Assembly (NCBI GenBank): GCA_902582605.1
Contig: CACHSP010000002.1
Location: forward strand, 62,001-126,000
Direction: 5' to 3'
Length of the DNA stretch: 64,000 bases
From: an uncultured Pelagibacteraceae bacterium
Lineage (GTDB): Bacteria; Pseudomonadota; Alphaproteobacteria; Pelagibacterales; Pelagibacteraceae
Shown: positions 35,722 to 44,258 of the stretch, in pieces
Position numbering within the stretch: the first letter of the stretch is position 1
How the letters are laid out: every line of letters begins with the position of its first letter
The notes under the pieces: generated by a model
Database searches by the model: none
Seen by the model: the letters and a program-made list of their open reading frames with translations, nothing else
What the model was told of the DNA's origin: nothing
Position numbers and translations under genes: made by a program

Positions 35722-36156
35722 TTAGTCTTGTAGAACAGGAAAGGCTTGACGTATTTTTAAAAAATGTTTTTGATATTCCATTTTGGTACATCTGTCCTCA
35801 ATATATTCAATGTTGTTTTTAATAACTAATTTCTTTGCTTGTTCATTTTTAATTCCGAGCTGTAACCACAAAACTTTTGCTTTAATATTAACTGCATCTT
35901 TTGCAATATCTAAAGCTTCTTTTGAAGGTCTAAATACATTTACTATATCAACTTTATCTTTAATATCGGTAATTTTACCACACACGTCTTCTCCTAAAAT
36001 TTTTTGACCTTCAGCTTTAGGATTTACCGGGTAAACTTTAAAACCATATTTCTGCATATATTTCATTACAATAGTTGATGCTTTTGTGGGATCATTGCTG
36101 ACCCCAACCATTGCAATCTTTTTATATTTTGAAAGGATTTCTTTTATATCATTCAT
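35722..36156 (-). CDS. CoA-binding (YccU-type) protein
   Basis: A 144-residue Rossmann-fold protein of the CoA_binding_2 family: IAMVGVSNDPTKASTIVMKYM, YGFKVYPVNPKAEGQKILGE, VDIVNVFRPSKEA and VLWLQLGIKNEQA. Members bind CoA or nucleotides; no reaction is established. It overlaps the small upstream gene by 4 bases. Confidence 0.85.
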   Translation of the reverse strand: MNDIKEILSKYKKIAMVGVSNDPTKASTIVMKYMQKYGFKVYPVNPKAEGQKILGEDVCGKITDIKDKVDIVNVFRPSKEALDIAKDAVNIKAKVLWLQLGIKNEQAKKLVIKNNIEYIEDRCTKMEYQKHFLKIRQAFPVLQD

Positions 36157-36338
36157 TGTTTATTTTGGATTTTTTGCTTACAAAACTCTTTAGCTTCTTC
36201 GACTGTCATAGGGGTGTCTAACTTTTTACTCCCAGCAATGCATGCTTCAATTGCTTTATTTTGATTGTGGCCTCTAAAGTTATAAATAATGATTATTCCA
36301 ATTATTAAAAAAAAAATAAGTAAAATATTTTTTTTCAT
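36153..36338 (-). CDS. Small single-helix membrane protein
   Basis: A 61-residue protein with an N-terminal membrane helix (about residues 4-21) and a charged tail with two cysteines (EACIAGS and EFCKQK). It overlaps its neighbours by 4 and 1 bases, so it is part of the operon. No family recognised. Confidence 0.55.
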   Translation of the reverse strand: MKKNILLIFFLIIGIIIIYNFRGHNQNKAIEACIAGSKKLDTPMTVEEAKEFCKQKIQNKQ

Positions 36339-37114
36339 TATCTATTTTTCCATTTAGGCTTTCTTTTTTCTAAAAAAGCAGAAATCCCTTCTTTAGCATC
36401 CAAAGCCATCATATTAATTGTCATCATTTTACTTGTATGAGCGTACGCTTTTCTAAGAGGCATCTCTAATTGTTTATAAAATGTTCGTTTACCAATTTTA
36501 ATTGTTAAATTTGATTTAGATGCAATCTTTTTTGCAATTTTTAAAACCTCGTTATTTAATTTAGATTTTGAAAAACAATCATTTATTAAACCAATTTCTT
36601 TTGCAAAATTTGCTTTAATTGGCTCGCCTGTAAGCAACATTTTCATCATTGGTTTTTTATTAATTTTTCTACTTACAGCAACCATTGGTGTACTACAAAA
36701 TAATCCAATATTTACGCCAGGAGTTGCAAATAATGCATCTTTAGTACTATAGGCTAGATCACAACTAGCAACTAATTGACAACCAGCTGCATATGCCGCT
36801 CCATGCACTTTGGCAATGACGGGCTTATTACCCTCTACTATTTGAAGCATTAACTTAGAACAAAGATTAAATAATTTTTGATATTTGTTTCTTACCTTTA
36901 AACTTTTTACTTCTTTAAGATTATGACCTGCACTAAAACCTTTTCCAGCACCTTCTATGATAATTACTTTTGTTTTTTTATCTTGATCAAGTTTTTTTAG
37001 AACTTTAATTAGATCATTTAAATTTTTAAAAGATAATGAATTATATGTTTTAGGATCATTAATTTGAACTATAGATATACCGCTGGATAAGTTCTTCACT
37101 AATATATTCATCAA
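36338..37114 (-). CDS. Enoyl-CoA hydratase family protein (ECHDC3-like)
   Basis: A 258-residue crotonase-fold protein. The oxyanion-hole segment GFSAGHNLKE and the block AAGCQLVASCDLAYSTKDALF are present, followed by TPGVNIGLFCSTPMVAVSR and LLTGEPI, close to human ECHDC3 as I recall. Where hydratases have the two catalytic glutamates, this has Gln (GCQL) and Gly (PGVNIG), so it is unlikely to hydrate enoyl-CoA. Substrate unknown. It is operonic with a nucleotidyltransferase-like gene. Confidence 0.78.
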   Translation of the reverse strand: MMNILVKNLSSGISIVQINDPKTYNSLSFKNLNDLIKVLKKLDQDKKTKVIIIEGAGKGFSAGHNLKEVKSLKVRNKYQKLFNLCSKLMLQIVEGNKPVIAKVHGAAYAAGCQLVASCDLAYSTKDALFATPGVNIGLFCSTPMVAVSRKINKKPMMKMLLTGEPIKANFAKEIGLINDCFSKSKLNNEVLKIAKKIASKSNLTIKIGKRTFYKQLEMPLRKAYAHTSKMMTINMMALDAKEGISAFLEKRKPKWKNR

Positions 37115-37119
37115 AAATT

Positions 37120-37494
37120 CTATTTGAGTTTGCCTTCTTCTCTCATTTTGGCTCTTATCTTAGTTGCCGATATTTTTTGTATTTCCTCTGACAACACTAT
37201 CTCCTCAATTTTGTAACCAACCCCTCTACCATAACAAATATTTGTAATATTAGGGACTAACATAATTTTAAAACGACCTTCAAACTCTGGATTAAGTCTA
37301 TCTTCTATATTTTTTTTAACTGTATCAAAATCGAAAGGATTATCATCTACACCTTGTACATCTCTTATTTGAATACAAACTTGTCCTGTTTTTTGGATAA
37401 TTTCTTTAAATAAGGTGTAATGGCCATCGTGAAATGGTTGCCATCTTCCTAGCATTTGTGCTGTTGGCTTTTTATTATCCCACTGATATGTCAT
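37120..37494 (-). CDS. Small HIGH-type nucleotidyltransferase
   Basis: A 124-residue protein with MLGRWQPFHDGHYTLF (HxGH-type motif, His22-His25) and C-terminal ISATKIRAKM (the ISxTxIR phosphate loop), the hallmarks of the nucleotidylyltransferase superfamily. This is far shorter than NadD or sulfurylases. The substrate is unknown. It overlaps the kinase gene by 4 bases, suggesting a kinase/nucleotidyltransferase pair acting on one substrate. Confidence 0.75.
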   Translation of the reverse strand: MTYQWDNKKPTAQMLGRWQPFHDGHYTLFKEIIQKTGQVCIQIRDVQGVDDNPFDFDTVKKNIEDRLNPEFEGRFKIMLVPNITNICYGRGVGYKIEEIVLSEEIQKISATKIRAKMREEGKLK

Positions 37495-37901
37495 TTTTTT
37501 ATGTCCTTATATATTTTTGGTGCCCAATTTTTAGCATCTTGTGTAGTAACATGAAAGTTATACTTGTCTGGTTTGACAAACATCTTATTGGTATCATCAA
37601 ACCTACCCTCTTTAATAGTATCAACCCAAATAACATAATCTGAGGGAAATAAGCTTCTGGCCTGTGGTGTTGGACAGATAAAATCTGCAACAACATAGTG
37701 ATTATCTTTTCGAAGTTTTAAGGCAAAATCAGCCATTCTTTTAGCCTGTCTTTTTCTTCCTTCTTCAGAGAAATCCCAATCATTTGCCTCTTTTCTTACT
37801 TCATCCGCGTTAAGTCTTTTAGCATTTAATAATGGTGCAAGTTCATTAGCTAAAGTTGTTTTTCCAGAGCCTGGTAGACCCATTATTAATATAATTTTCA
37901 T
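37491..37901 (-). CDS. APS-kinase-like P-loop kinase
   Basis: A 136-residue protein with Walker A GLPGSGKTT (residues 8-16) and the adenylylsulfate-kinase-like sequence LNADEVRKEANDWDFSEEGR, close to CysC's DGDN-R...FS-x-x-R. Lack of the DGD motif (here NAD) and short length mean true APS kinase activity is uncertain. It may phosphorylate another small substrate. It starts the operon and is divergent from the MetF-like gene. Confidence 0.75.
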   Translation of the reverse strand: MKIILIMGLPGSGKTTLANELAPLLNAKRLNADEVRKEANDWDFSEEGRKRQAKRMADFALKLRKDNHYVVADFICPTPQARSLFPSDYVIWVDTIKEGRFDDTNKMFVKPDKYNFHVTTQDAKNWAPKIYKDIKK

Positions 37902-38000
37902 TAATTTATTTTGTTTGATTATAAGGCATTAAATAGATTGAGATTATATTACACGATTAATTTCTTTGACAGCATTTTCAAAAAATATAATCATCATTAG

Positions 38001-38729
38001 ATGAATTTTTCTTTAGAAATTGGGCCTCAGACAGATCTGGATACTGTTCCAGCTGTAAAAGATATTTATATCACCATGCTACCTGGGGGAGATTATAAAG
38101 AAACAGCTCAACAAGCGGTTGAGTTAGTAAAAAAGGGTTTCAATCCAGTTCCTCATTTTCCAGCTCGATCTATGCAGGATGAAAAACAGCTAAAAGATTA
38201 TGTTTCGAGATGTAAAGATGGTGGCGTGAAACAAGTTTTAGTTATAGGAGGAGGAAGAGAGCCAATGGGAAAATTTGATAGCTCTTTTCAACTTTTGGAG
38301 ACTGGTTATTTTGAGAAGATGACGATAGGAATTGCTGGACACCCAGAGGGGAGTCCTGATATATCCGATTCAGATTTAGAAAAAGCTATGAAAGATAAAA
38401 AGCCTTACGCTGATTATATTGTAACTCAATGGTTACTAGATCCTCAGCCAATTATAGACTTTATTTCTAAACAAAGCGTACCAGTGCATGTGGGAATTAC
38501 TGGGCCTCTAAAAATATCTAGCTTAATAAAATTTGCTAATATAGTTGGTGCAAAAAATTCCCTAAATTTTCTTAAATCTAATTTTAGTAAGGCGTTAGAT
38601 TTATTAAAACCTAAAGACCCTAATGATTTAATTGGGAAAATTAAATCTCATACTGATTTTTTCCACATTTATACATTCGGCGGCTTGAAGGAAACTAACA
38701 AGTGGTTGAAGGAGAATAGTTATGTCTAA
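38001..38729 (+). CDS. Methylenetetrahydrofolate reductase-like protein (short MetF homologue)
   Basis: A 242-residue TIM-barrel protein similar to MetF but shorter than the usual ~290. Segments such as NPVPHFPARSM, KQVLVIGGGREP, IGIAGHPEGSPD and YIVTQWLLDPQPI follow the MTHFR order. It overlaps the next gene by 8 bases. In Sphingobium, metF and ligM are linked, so here too a methyl-THF-forming transferase and its reductase are probably coupled. The flavin site cannot be judged by eye. Confidence 0.78.
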   Translation: MNFSLEIGPQTDLDTVPAVKDIYITMLPGGDYKETAQQAVELVKKGFNPVPHFPARSMQDEKQLKDYVSRCKDGGVKQVLVIGGGREPMGKFDSSFQLLETGYFEKMTIGIAGHPEGSPDISDSDLEKAMKDKKPYADYIVTQWLLDPQPIIDFISKQSVPVHVGITGPLKISSLIKFANIVGAKNSLNFLKSNFSKALDLLKPKDPNDLIGKIKSHTDFFHIYTFGGLKETNKWLKENSYV

Positions 38730-40080
38730 AGAGTTTGACTATACTAATTTAAAGCATGTTACTTCTGTAGATCAATCAGATCGAAAAGTACCATATAACT
38801 TAAGACAAAGTGGACCAACAAAAGTTGAAATGTTAATTTCAACAAGAGTAAGAAAATCACCTTATTGGCATTTATCTATGCAAGCAGGTTGTTGGAGAGC
38901 GACAGTTTATAACCGTATTTATCATCCAAGAGGTTATGTAAAACCAGAAGACGGTGGTGCAATGGTTGAATATGATGCAATTGTTAATCATGTAACTATG
39001 TGGAATGTTGCAGTTGAAAGACAAATTCAAGTTAAGGGTCCAGATGCAGAAAAATTTGTTGATTATGTAATCACAAGAGATGCAACAAAAATTTCACCAA
39101 TGAGAGCAAGATACGTTATTTTGTGTAATGCTTATGGTGGGGTTTTAAATGATCCAATTCTTTTAAGAATTTCTAAGGATGAGTTTTGGTTTTCATTATC
39201 AGATTCTGATATTGGTTTGTACTTACAAGGTGTTAATGCAGATGGAAGATTCAATTGTACCATTGAAGAAATCGATGCTTGTCCTGTTCAAATACAAGGT
39301 CCAAAATCAAAAGCTCTAATGAAAGATTTGTTAGGTGATCAAGTTGATTTAGAAAATATGCCGTTTTATGGTTTAGCTGAAGTTAAAGTTGCTGGGCGAA
39401 GTTGTGTGATTTCTCAATCGGGTTTTTCTGGAGAAGCTGGTTATGAGATTTATTTAAGAGATGCAACTTTATATGCTGATGACATGTGGAATGCTGTGCT
39501 TGAGGTTGGAAAAAAACACCAGTTAATGGTTATTGCACCTGCTCACCACAGAAGAATCCAGGCTGGCATTTTGTCTTGGGGTCAAGATATGGATCAACAA
39601 CATAATCCTTATCAATGTAACTTAGGCTACCAGGTTTCTTTATCAGGAAAAGGTGAATGGAACAAAACATCTGACTATGTTGGTAAAGCGGCTCTAGAAA
39701 AAATGGGTAAAGAACTTAAAGATGGTAAGAAACCATACGCACTTCAGTTAGTTGGATTGGAGTTGGGTGGAAAACCTATTGATGATTATGCACCAGATTT
39801 TTGGTTAATATCAAATGAGAGTGGTGGGGATCCAGTTGGTTTCATTACTTCACCCTGGTGGCATCCTGAAAAGAAAACTAACATTGCAATGGGATATGTT
39901 CCTTTTGATGGAACATTAAATGCAAATGGATTTCCAAAAGGTAAGGTTGGAACCAAATACAAAGTACATTTACCTGAAAAATACTCTGATACTCCAGGTA
40001 AGCCTGTAGATGCAGTAATAGTAGATATTCCATTTAAAGAATCTTTCAACGCTAATACAAGAGAAGTTTCAAAAGGTTAA
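38722..40080 (+). CDS. DmdA/LigM-like THF-dependent aminomethyltransferase
   Basis: A 452-residue GcvT-fold protein. It resembles DmdA and LigM: STRVRKSPYWHLSM, YNRIYHPRGY, WNVAVERQIQVKGPDAEKF, CNAYGGVLNDPILLR, SQSGFSGEAGYEIYL, and GILSWGQDMDQQHNPYQ. True DmdA is about 370 residues, so this longer form is likely a sister family using another methylated donor; methyl transfer to THF is the family reaction. It pairs with the MetF-like gene and is followed by a terminator. DMSP as substrate is not supported over others. Confidence 0.8.
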   Translation: MSKEFDYTNLKHVTSVDQSDRKVPYNLRQSGPTKVEMLISTRVRKSPYWHLSMQAGCWRATVYNRIYHPRGYVKPEDGGAMVEYDAIVNHVTMWNVAVERQIQVKGPDAEKFVDYVITRDATKISPMRARYVILCNAYGGVLNDPILLRISKDEFWFSLSDSDIGLYLQGVNADGRFNCTIEEIDACPVQIQGPKSKALMKDLLGDQVDLENMPFYGLAEVKVAGRSCVISQSGFSGEAGYEIYLRDATLYADDMWNAVLEVGKKHQLMVIAPAHHRRIQAGILSWGQDMDQQHNPYQCNLGYQVSLSGKGEWNKTSDYVGKAALEKMGKELKDGKKPYALQLVGLELGGKPIDDYAPDFWLISNESGGDPVGFITSPWWHPEKKTNIAMGYVPFDGTLNANGFPKGKVGTKYKVHLPEKYSDTPGKPVDAVIVDIPFKESFNANTREVSKG

Positions 40081-40089
40081 TCTGATTTT

Positions 40090-40107
40090 GGGGGAGTTTA
40101 CTCCCCC
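40090..40107 (+). terminator. Hairpin terminator after LigM-like gene
   Basis: A 7-bp perfect stem GGGGGAG/CTCCCCC with a TTTA loop lies 10 bases after the stop. It is very G+C-rich for this genome. The following T run is poor (ACTATCTT), so termination may be partial or factor-assisted. Confidence 0.65.
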
Positions 40108-40117
40108 ACTATCTTAA

Positions 40118-40222
40118 ATGACAAAAGGTTTCTTAATAGTAATTTGCATTATTATAGCTATTGCTTTAATAATATTCCCATTAATCGTATCTTACAAAGA
40201 GCAAAAAAATAAAAAAAAATAA
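40118..40222 (+). CDS. 34-residue single-helix membrane peptide
   Basis: A short frame MTKGFLIVIC... with one long hydrophobic helix (about residues 4-24) and a lysine-rich end (KEQKNKKK). The stop TAA abuts the next ATG. It starts right after the terminator. The perfect adjacency supports a real small gene, but the poly-A 3' end makes the reading less secure. Confidence 0.42.
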   Translation: MTKGFLIVICIIIAIALIIFPLIVSYKEQKNKKK

Positions 40223-40765
40223 ATGTTCGGTGAATTTCTAAGTATTATTTTAAAATCTATCAAACTAGATAAAACACTTTATTCCGATAGTAAAAATTTT
40301 GGTGAAGCCTCAGTTTATTTTGCGGGTATCATTATGATTCTAGATGGTATTGCTGGGGCAGTTGCTGCAAACACAGTTTTTAAAACAGCCGTTGCAATGT
40401 CAGGAGTGACTGCAATATTAACTTGGTTTGTCTGGGCAATATTAATCTTTGTTATTGGGGTCAAACTATTTCCTGATAAAAATAGTAAAGTTCCATTTAA
40501 AAAAGTATTAACTGCAGTTGGTTTCGCTCACGCACCTGGTCTGTTAAGATTTTTTGCTGTGACACCAGAATTAATGATACCTATTATTTTTCTTACACAA
40601 TTTTGGATTTTTGCTGGATTAATTATTTCAACGCGACAAGTTCTTAATCTTAAATCAAATTTAAAATCATTTGGAATAGTCTTTATGTCATTTTTGATTA
40701 TTGTCTTTTTATCTATTTCATTTGTGATAAGTCGAATGAACGCCTTACCAATCAATCATATTTAG
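40223..40765 (+). CDS. YIP1-like membrane protein
   Basis: A 180-residue inner-membrane protein with about five helices (for example YFAGIIMILDGIAGAVAAN and FVWAILIFVIGVKLF). The pattern KKVLTAVGFAHAPGLL is typical of the Yip1 domain. The function in bacteria is unknown. It ends within the convergent zinc-ribbon-like gene by 4 bases. Confidence 0.7.
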   Translation: MFGEFLSIILKSIKLDKTLYSDSKNFGEASVYFAGIIMILDGIAGAVAANTVFKTAVAMSGVTAILTWFVWAILIFVIGVKLFPDKNSKVPFKKVLTAVGFAHAPGLLRFFAVTPELMIPIIFLTQFWIFAGLIISTRQVLNLKSNLKSFGIVFMSFLIIVFLSISFVISRMNALPINHI

Positions 40766-40920
40766 ATTGGAAAAATTGTCTTAGAAACCCTGCAAGACTT
40801 ACAAATTTTAAAACCAGTTAGAATTAAGTTTTGAGTAACACTTTCATGCTGTTCTTTACATTCATCACAAATATCATCTAAATCCTTAAGATTTTTTTCT
40901 ATTTCTTTATCCTCAGTCAT
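40762..40920 (-). CDS. Small CxxC-CxxC (zinc-ribbon-like) protein
   Basis: A 52-residue soluble protein with two Cys-x2-Cys pairs (ICDEC near residue 18, and ICKSC near 40), a zinc-ribbon-like spacing. It overlaps the 3' end of the DUF3726 gene by 8 bases and follows it on the same strand, so it is the last gene of the dipeptidase operon. Zinc binding is inferred. No family recognised. Confidence 0.55.
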   Translation of the reverse strand: MTEDKEIEKNLKDLDDICDECKEQHESVTQNLILTGFKICKSCRVSKTIFPI

Positions 40921-41524
40921 TATCAGTCAAACCAGCTCCCGCTGCACCCTCTTTTAAACTATCAGTTTCCTCTACAAATGTATCTTCTGCAAGTTTGTAG
41001 AGATTTTTCCAATCTTGATCTGAAAAGTTATCTTCATTGTTTAAAAAACTTATTTCTACTTTTTTTGCTAACTTTGGCATTTCTTTATCCCACATATTAG
41101 AAGAGATACTCACATTAAAATTCAATAAAAATTTACAATCATCAAATGAAATTAATAATTTTTTTCCAATTATTTCTGAAGCTCTACTTAAAAAAGATAA
41201 AAGCAGCAATGGATAAGCAAGATTTTCAACTGAACACTTTTTTAAATTCTCGATGTTTTTTACTTGATCAATAAAATTAACACCTAACATAATTGGACAA
41301 AAAGATGATCCATCTGATTTGTTAATCTTATCGATTAGTTTTATCTCTTCAAAATTTTCTTTTTTTTTATTTTGATAATATTGATTAAGATGCTTGATCG
41401 CTGGAAAACCAAATAATTCGGATAATCTCACAGATTTACCAACTTCCTCTGCTATACCCCATGAATAACCAGCACCTCGACTTGCTCTCTTAGCTGTAGT
41501 TTCTATCTCACTTAAGGATTTCAT
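40913..41524 (-). CDS. DUF3726 family protein
   Basis: A 203-residue soluble protein. Its N-terminus SLSEIETTAKRASRGAGYSWGIAEEVGKSVRLSE is the DUF3726 signature as I recall it. The function is unknown. It follows the 553-residue unknown gene after 3 bases, and both follow a dipeptidase gene. A link to betaine or sarcosine metabolism is inferred only from genomic company. Confidence 0.8.
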   Translation of the reverse strand: MKSLSEIETTAKRASRGAGYSWGIAEEVGKSVRLSELFGFPAIKHLNQYYQNKKKENFEEIKLIDKINKSDGSSFCPIMLGVNFIDQVKNIENLKKCSVENLAYPLLLLSFLSRASEIIGKKLLISFDDCKFLLNFNVSISSNMWDKEMPKLAKKVEISFLNNEDNFSDQDWKNLYKLAEDTFVEETDSLKEGAAGAGLTDND

Positions 41525-41527
41525 AAT

Positions 41528-43189
41528 TTAAGAATGGGTTTTATAAACCCATTGCTCATCATAATCATTTAACTCATTAGGGAGTGGCGCACCTTGAAAC
41601 ATACATATTCTCAACCACTTGTCAGATCTTGGATCAAATTTTAAAGCTCCAAAAAAAGATAACTTTAACCTCAACATATCAATTGGAACTAAATTTTCTC
41701 CAATAGTATTATCTTGTATTTCTGAATATGGAAATTTTTCAATAATAAAGGCTCTTCTAACAACATGTCTTAAATCAGAATTATCAATTAAAAATTGATT
41801 AATTTTTAAATTATTTTTTAAAGGCGACAATCTTTCATACAGTTTTTTTATATCTCTAGCTATTGCCAAAGGCTGCTCTAAATCTGCACCATTTTCCTCA
41901 AAACGATTAGCTAATCTTGGCTCTTCTTTATTTTTTGAAATAAACCAAAATTTCTGATTGCTCTCTTCCATATTGAAATTAATTTTTAAAATATTCGAAT
42001 ATTTATTTTCTAAAATCTTTTTTAAATCTCCTACATTACGTTCAGTTGGAATATTAAAGTATTTTTCCTCCTCAGAGCTCATTTGCGCAACCAACGGCTG
42101 AACTATATCACCAAATGGCTCCATCATTATTGAGACAACGTATTCTATGCACTCTTCACAAGTTTCTTTCTCTAGCCAAAGATAAATTTCATTAAAAGGA
42201 TAATCTTTTTGAAAATCAAATTCATTTTCTAAGAAATGGATGAATTTTTTAATATCTTTGAGCAAAAGTTTAATTTTTTTGAGTTGATATTCACTCTCTG
42301 TATTCCAGCTAGTTATATTTTTAAGAGAACTTTTCACACAATCTTTAAATAAATCTCTATCTTGTGTTTTAACAATTTTAATTTCTCTTATTTTTTTAAG
42401 TGCAATTTCTCTACTAAGTATCCAATTATTTAATAAAGTTGGATGATTAACAATAAATGGAGCCATTCCTAATCCAGTAGAATTTCCTATACCCAAATTT
42501 CTACAAATTTTAGGATCTAGTTTAACAGCTGAATTAGGATTTTTATTTTTTGCAACATGATTAACTTGATCAAACGTAAATTGTCTAACTAAATAAACTA
42601 ACATCATCTCTAATCTGAATGGTCCGTTAATTTCCTCTCTATTTTTAATTCTGAATCGATCTGCTAAACCAAACTTACCTGATCCATAAACTGCAGTCGT
42701 TCTGTATAAATATCCAACTTTTTCAAGTAACTCTAAATCAGGTTGGTTTCCATTGCTTAAACTTTCAACAACATGATCAAATATCCTAACAGATTTATTT
42801 GCTCTAGATAATGTAAGCTCTTTATAAGACAACCTACCAACTTCCTGTTTTGGAACCTCATTTCTTAATCTGTCAATATCTTCTTTTAAAGGTACTCCAT
42901 CATGTAATGTAAAGGCTGCATCCCACTTAGTTGCTATTACTCTATCCGATCTTTCATCATCATTAATTTTGTTCGCATAACAGATTAAAGAATAAACCCT
43001 GTCTTTTTTTTTAAAGGAGTATAATGCTGTGCCATAACCTTCTTTGTCTAAATCAAACAAGTCTCTATTATATTGCCAATCTTTAAATTCGCTTAAAAAA
43101 CTTCGTAAAAAAGATAATCTTGATTGATGAAAGGAACCAAGTCTTGATAACTTCATTATGATGTTTGGATCTCTTAATTCTATATTCAT
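41528..43189 (-). CDS. Conserved uncharacterised protein (553 residues)
   Basis: A large soluble protein without signal peptide. Segments such as SRANKSVRIFDHVVE, YRTTAVYGSGKFGLADR, LEMMLVYLVRQFTFDQVNHVAK and NLGIGNSTGLGMAPFIVNHP suggest a conserved helical fold, and the GNSTGLGMAPF loop could bind a ligand or nucleotide. I recognise no enzyme family. It begins 2 bases after the dipeptidase gene and precedes DUF3726, so the three are surely co-transcribed. Confidence 0.7.
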   Translation of the reverse strand: MNIELRDPNIIMKLSRLGSFHQSRLSFLRSFLSEFKDWQYNRDLFDLDKEGYGTALYSFKKKDRVYSLICYANKINDDERSDRVIATKWDAAFTLHDGVPLKEDIDRLRNEVPKQEVGRLSYKELTLSRANKSVRIFDHVVESLSNGNQPDLELLEKVGYLYRTTAVYGSGKFGLADRFRIKNREEINGPFRLEMMLVYLVRQFTFDQVNHVAKNKNPNSAVKLDPKICRNLGIGNSTGLGMAPFIVNHPTLLNNWILSREIALKKIREIKIVKTQDRDLFKDCVKSSLKNITSWNTESEYQLKKIKLLLKDIKKFIHFLENEFDFQKDYPFNEIYLWLEKETCEECIEYVVSIMMEPFGDIVQPLVAQMSSEEEKYFNIPTERNVGDLKKILENKYSNILKINFNMEESNQKFWFISKNKEEPRLANRFEENGADLEQPLAIARDIKKLYERLSPLKNNLKINQFLIDNSDLRHVVRRAFIIEKFPYSEIQDNTIGENLVPIDMLRLKLSFFGALKFDPRSDKWLRICMFQGAPLPNELNDYDEQWVYKTHS

Positions 43190-43191
43190 AT

Positions 43192-44157
43192 TTAGATAGT
43201 TTTATAAAAGTTATACCAATTGTTACCTAATATTCCATTAGTCTCAGTCTCTGAAAAACCAACCTTTTTTAAACCTGCTTCTAAGTTTTTAAAACCTCTT
43301 GCATCCTCAAACCAATTAGGCTGTTTGGGAAACCCTGGTTTATTTTTAGAGCCTTCTCCATAATTTCTATTTTTAGACCAGGTTCCATTTCTCATCCATT
43401 CAACAACCTCATCTGGTTGATTTAAACAAAGATCTGATCCTATACCAATATTATTAATATCCATTATTTCTGCTGTTTTCGCCACCATTTCACAAAAGCT
43501 TTCTAGAGAACAATTTGTATTATCCTTAAGGTGATGCGGATATAAAGATAAACCTAATATTCCTCCGCTTTCACTTAAAGTTTTTAGTAACTCAGAAGAC
43601 TTATTTCTTTTTGCTGCGTGCCAAAAAGATGGGTTTGCATGAGTGATTGCTATTGGTTTTTCACTAAACTCAATTGCATCAAAAGTACTTTTTTCTGCTG
43701 AATGAGACATATCCACTACAATACCCACTCTATTCATTTCACGGATAACTTCCCTACCAAAATTAGTTACCCCACTATCATTTTTTTCATAACATCCTGT
43801 CGCCAACAATGATTGATTGTTGTAAGTGAGCTGCATAAATCTACATCCAAGACTATGAACTTTTTCAACTAAATTGATATCATCTTCTATTGGAGAGCAA
43901 TTTTGAAAACCAAAAAAAATTGCAGTTTTATTCTCATTATTTGCTTTTTCAATATCCTTAAAACTTTGGCCTAAAAAAATTAAATCTGAATTTTCTTTTA
44001 ATAAAGTTTGCCACCTACTTATTTCGTTTTGAAGTTCATCAAAATCTTCATGATAGACTATTGTAACATGAACTGCATCTAGACCAGCCTCACGATTAAT
44101 CTCAAAAACTTTTCTCGACCATTTACAATATTGAAGATTATCGATTTTAAATTTCAT
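43192..44157 (-). CDS. Membrane (renal) dipeptidase family M19 hydrolase
   Basis: A 321-residue amidohydrolase-fold protein. Motifs are VDMSHSAEKSTFDAIEFS, ITHANP with FWHAAKRN, GLSLYPHHLK and IGIGSDL. The classical N-terminal H-x-D zinc ligands of the family are replaced by AVHVTIVYHEDF, an atypical start. In Pseudomonas an M19 peptidase gene (PA5396) lies beside the dgcAB/ETF dimethylglycine genes, so a non-peptide substrate linked to betaine metabolism is conceivable. It starts the operon. Confidence 0.78.
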   Translation of the reverse strand: MKFKIDNLQYCKWSRKVFEINREAGLDAVHVTIVYHEDFDELQNEISRWQTLLKENSDLIFLGQSFKDIEKANNENKTAIFFGFQNCSPIEDDINLVEKVHSLGCRFMQLTYNNQSLLATGCYEKNDSGVTNFGREVIREMNRVGIVVDMSHSAEKSTFDAIEFSEKPIAITHANPSFWHAAKRNKSSELLKTLSESGGILGLSLYPHHLKDNTNCSLESFCEMVAKTAEIMDINNIGIGSDLCLNQPDEVVEWMRNGTWSKNRNYGEGSKNKPGFPKQPNWFEDARGFKNLEAGLKKVGFSETETNGILGNNWYNFYKTI

Positions 44158-44258
44158 TTTAGTTAATTTTGGCTAAGCATACCAAGTTGTTTTTTAAATA
44201 CTATTTATTTTATTGAAATTTTTATCTAATTTTGAAATAAATATTCATCAAATTGATC

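Noticed and set aside
38722-40080. Calling the LigM-like gene dmdA (DMSP demethylase)
   Set aside because: It is about 80 residues longer than DmdA and the adjacent MetF-like gene fits the LigM arrangement better; the substrate is left open.
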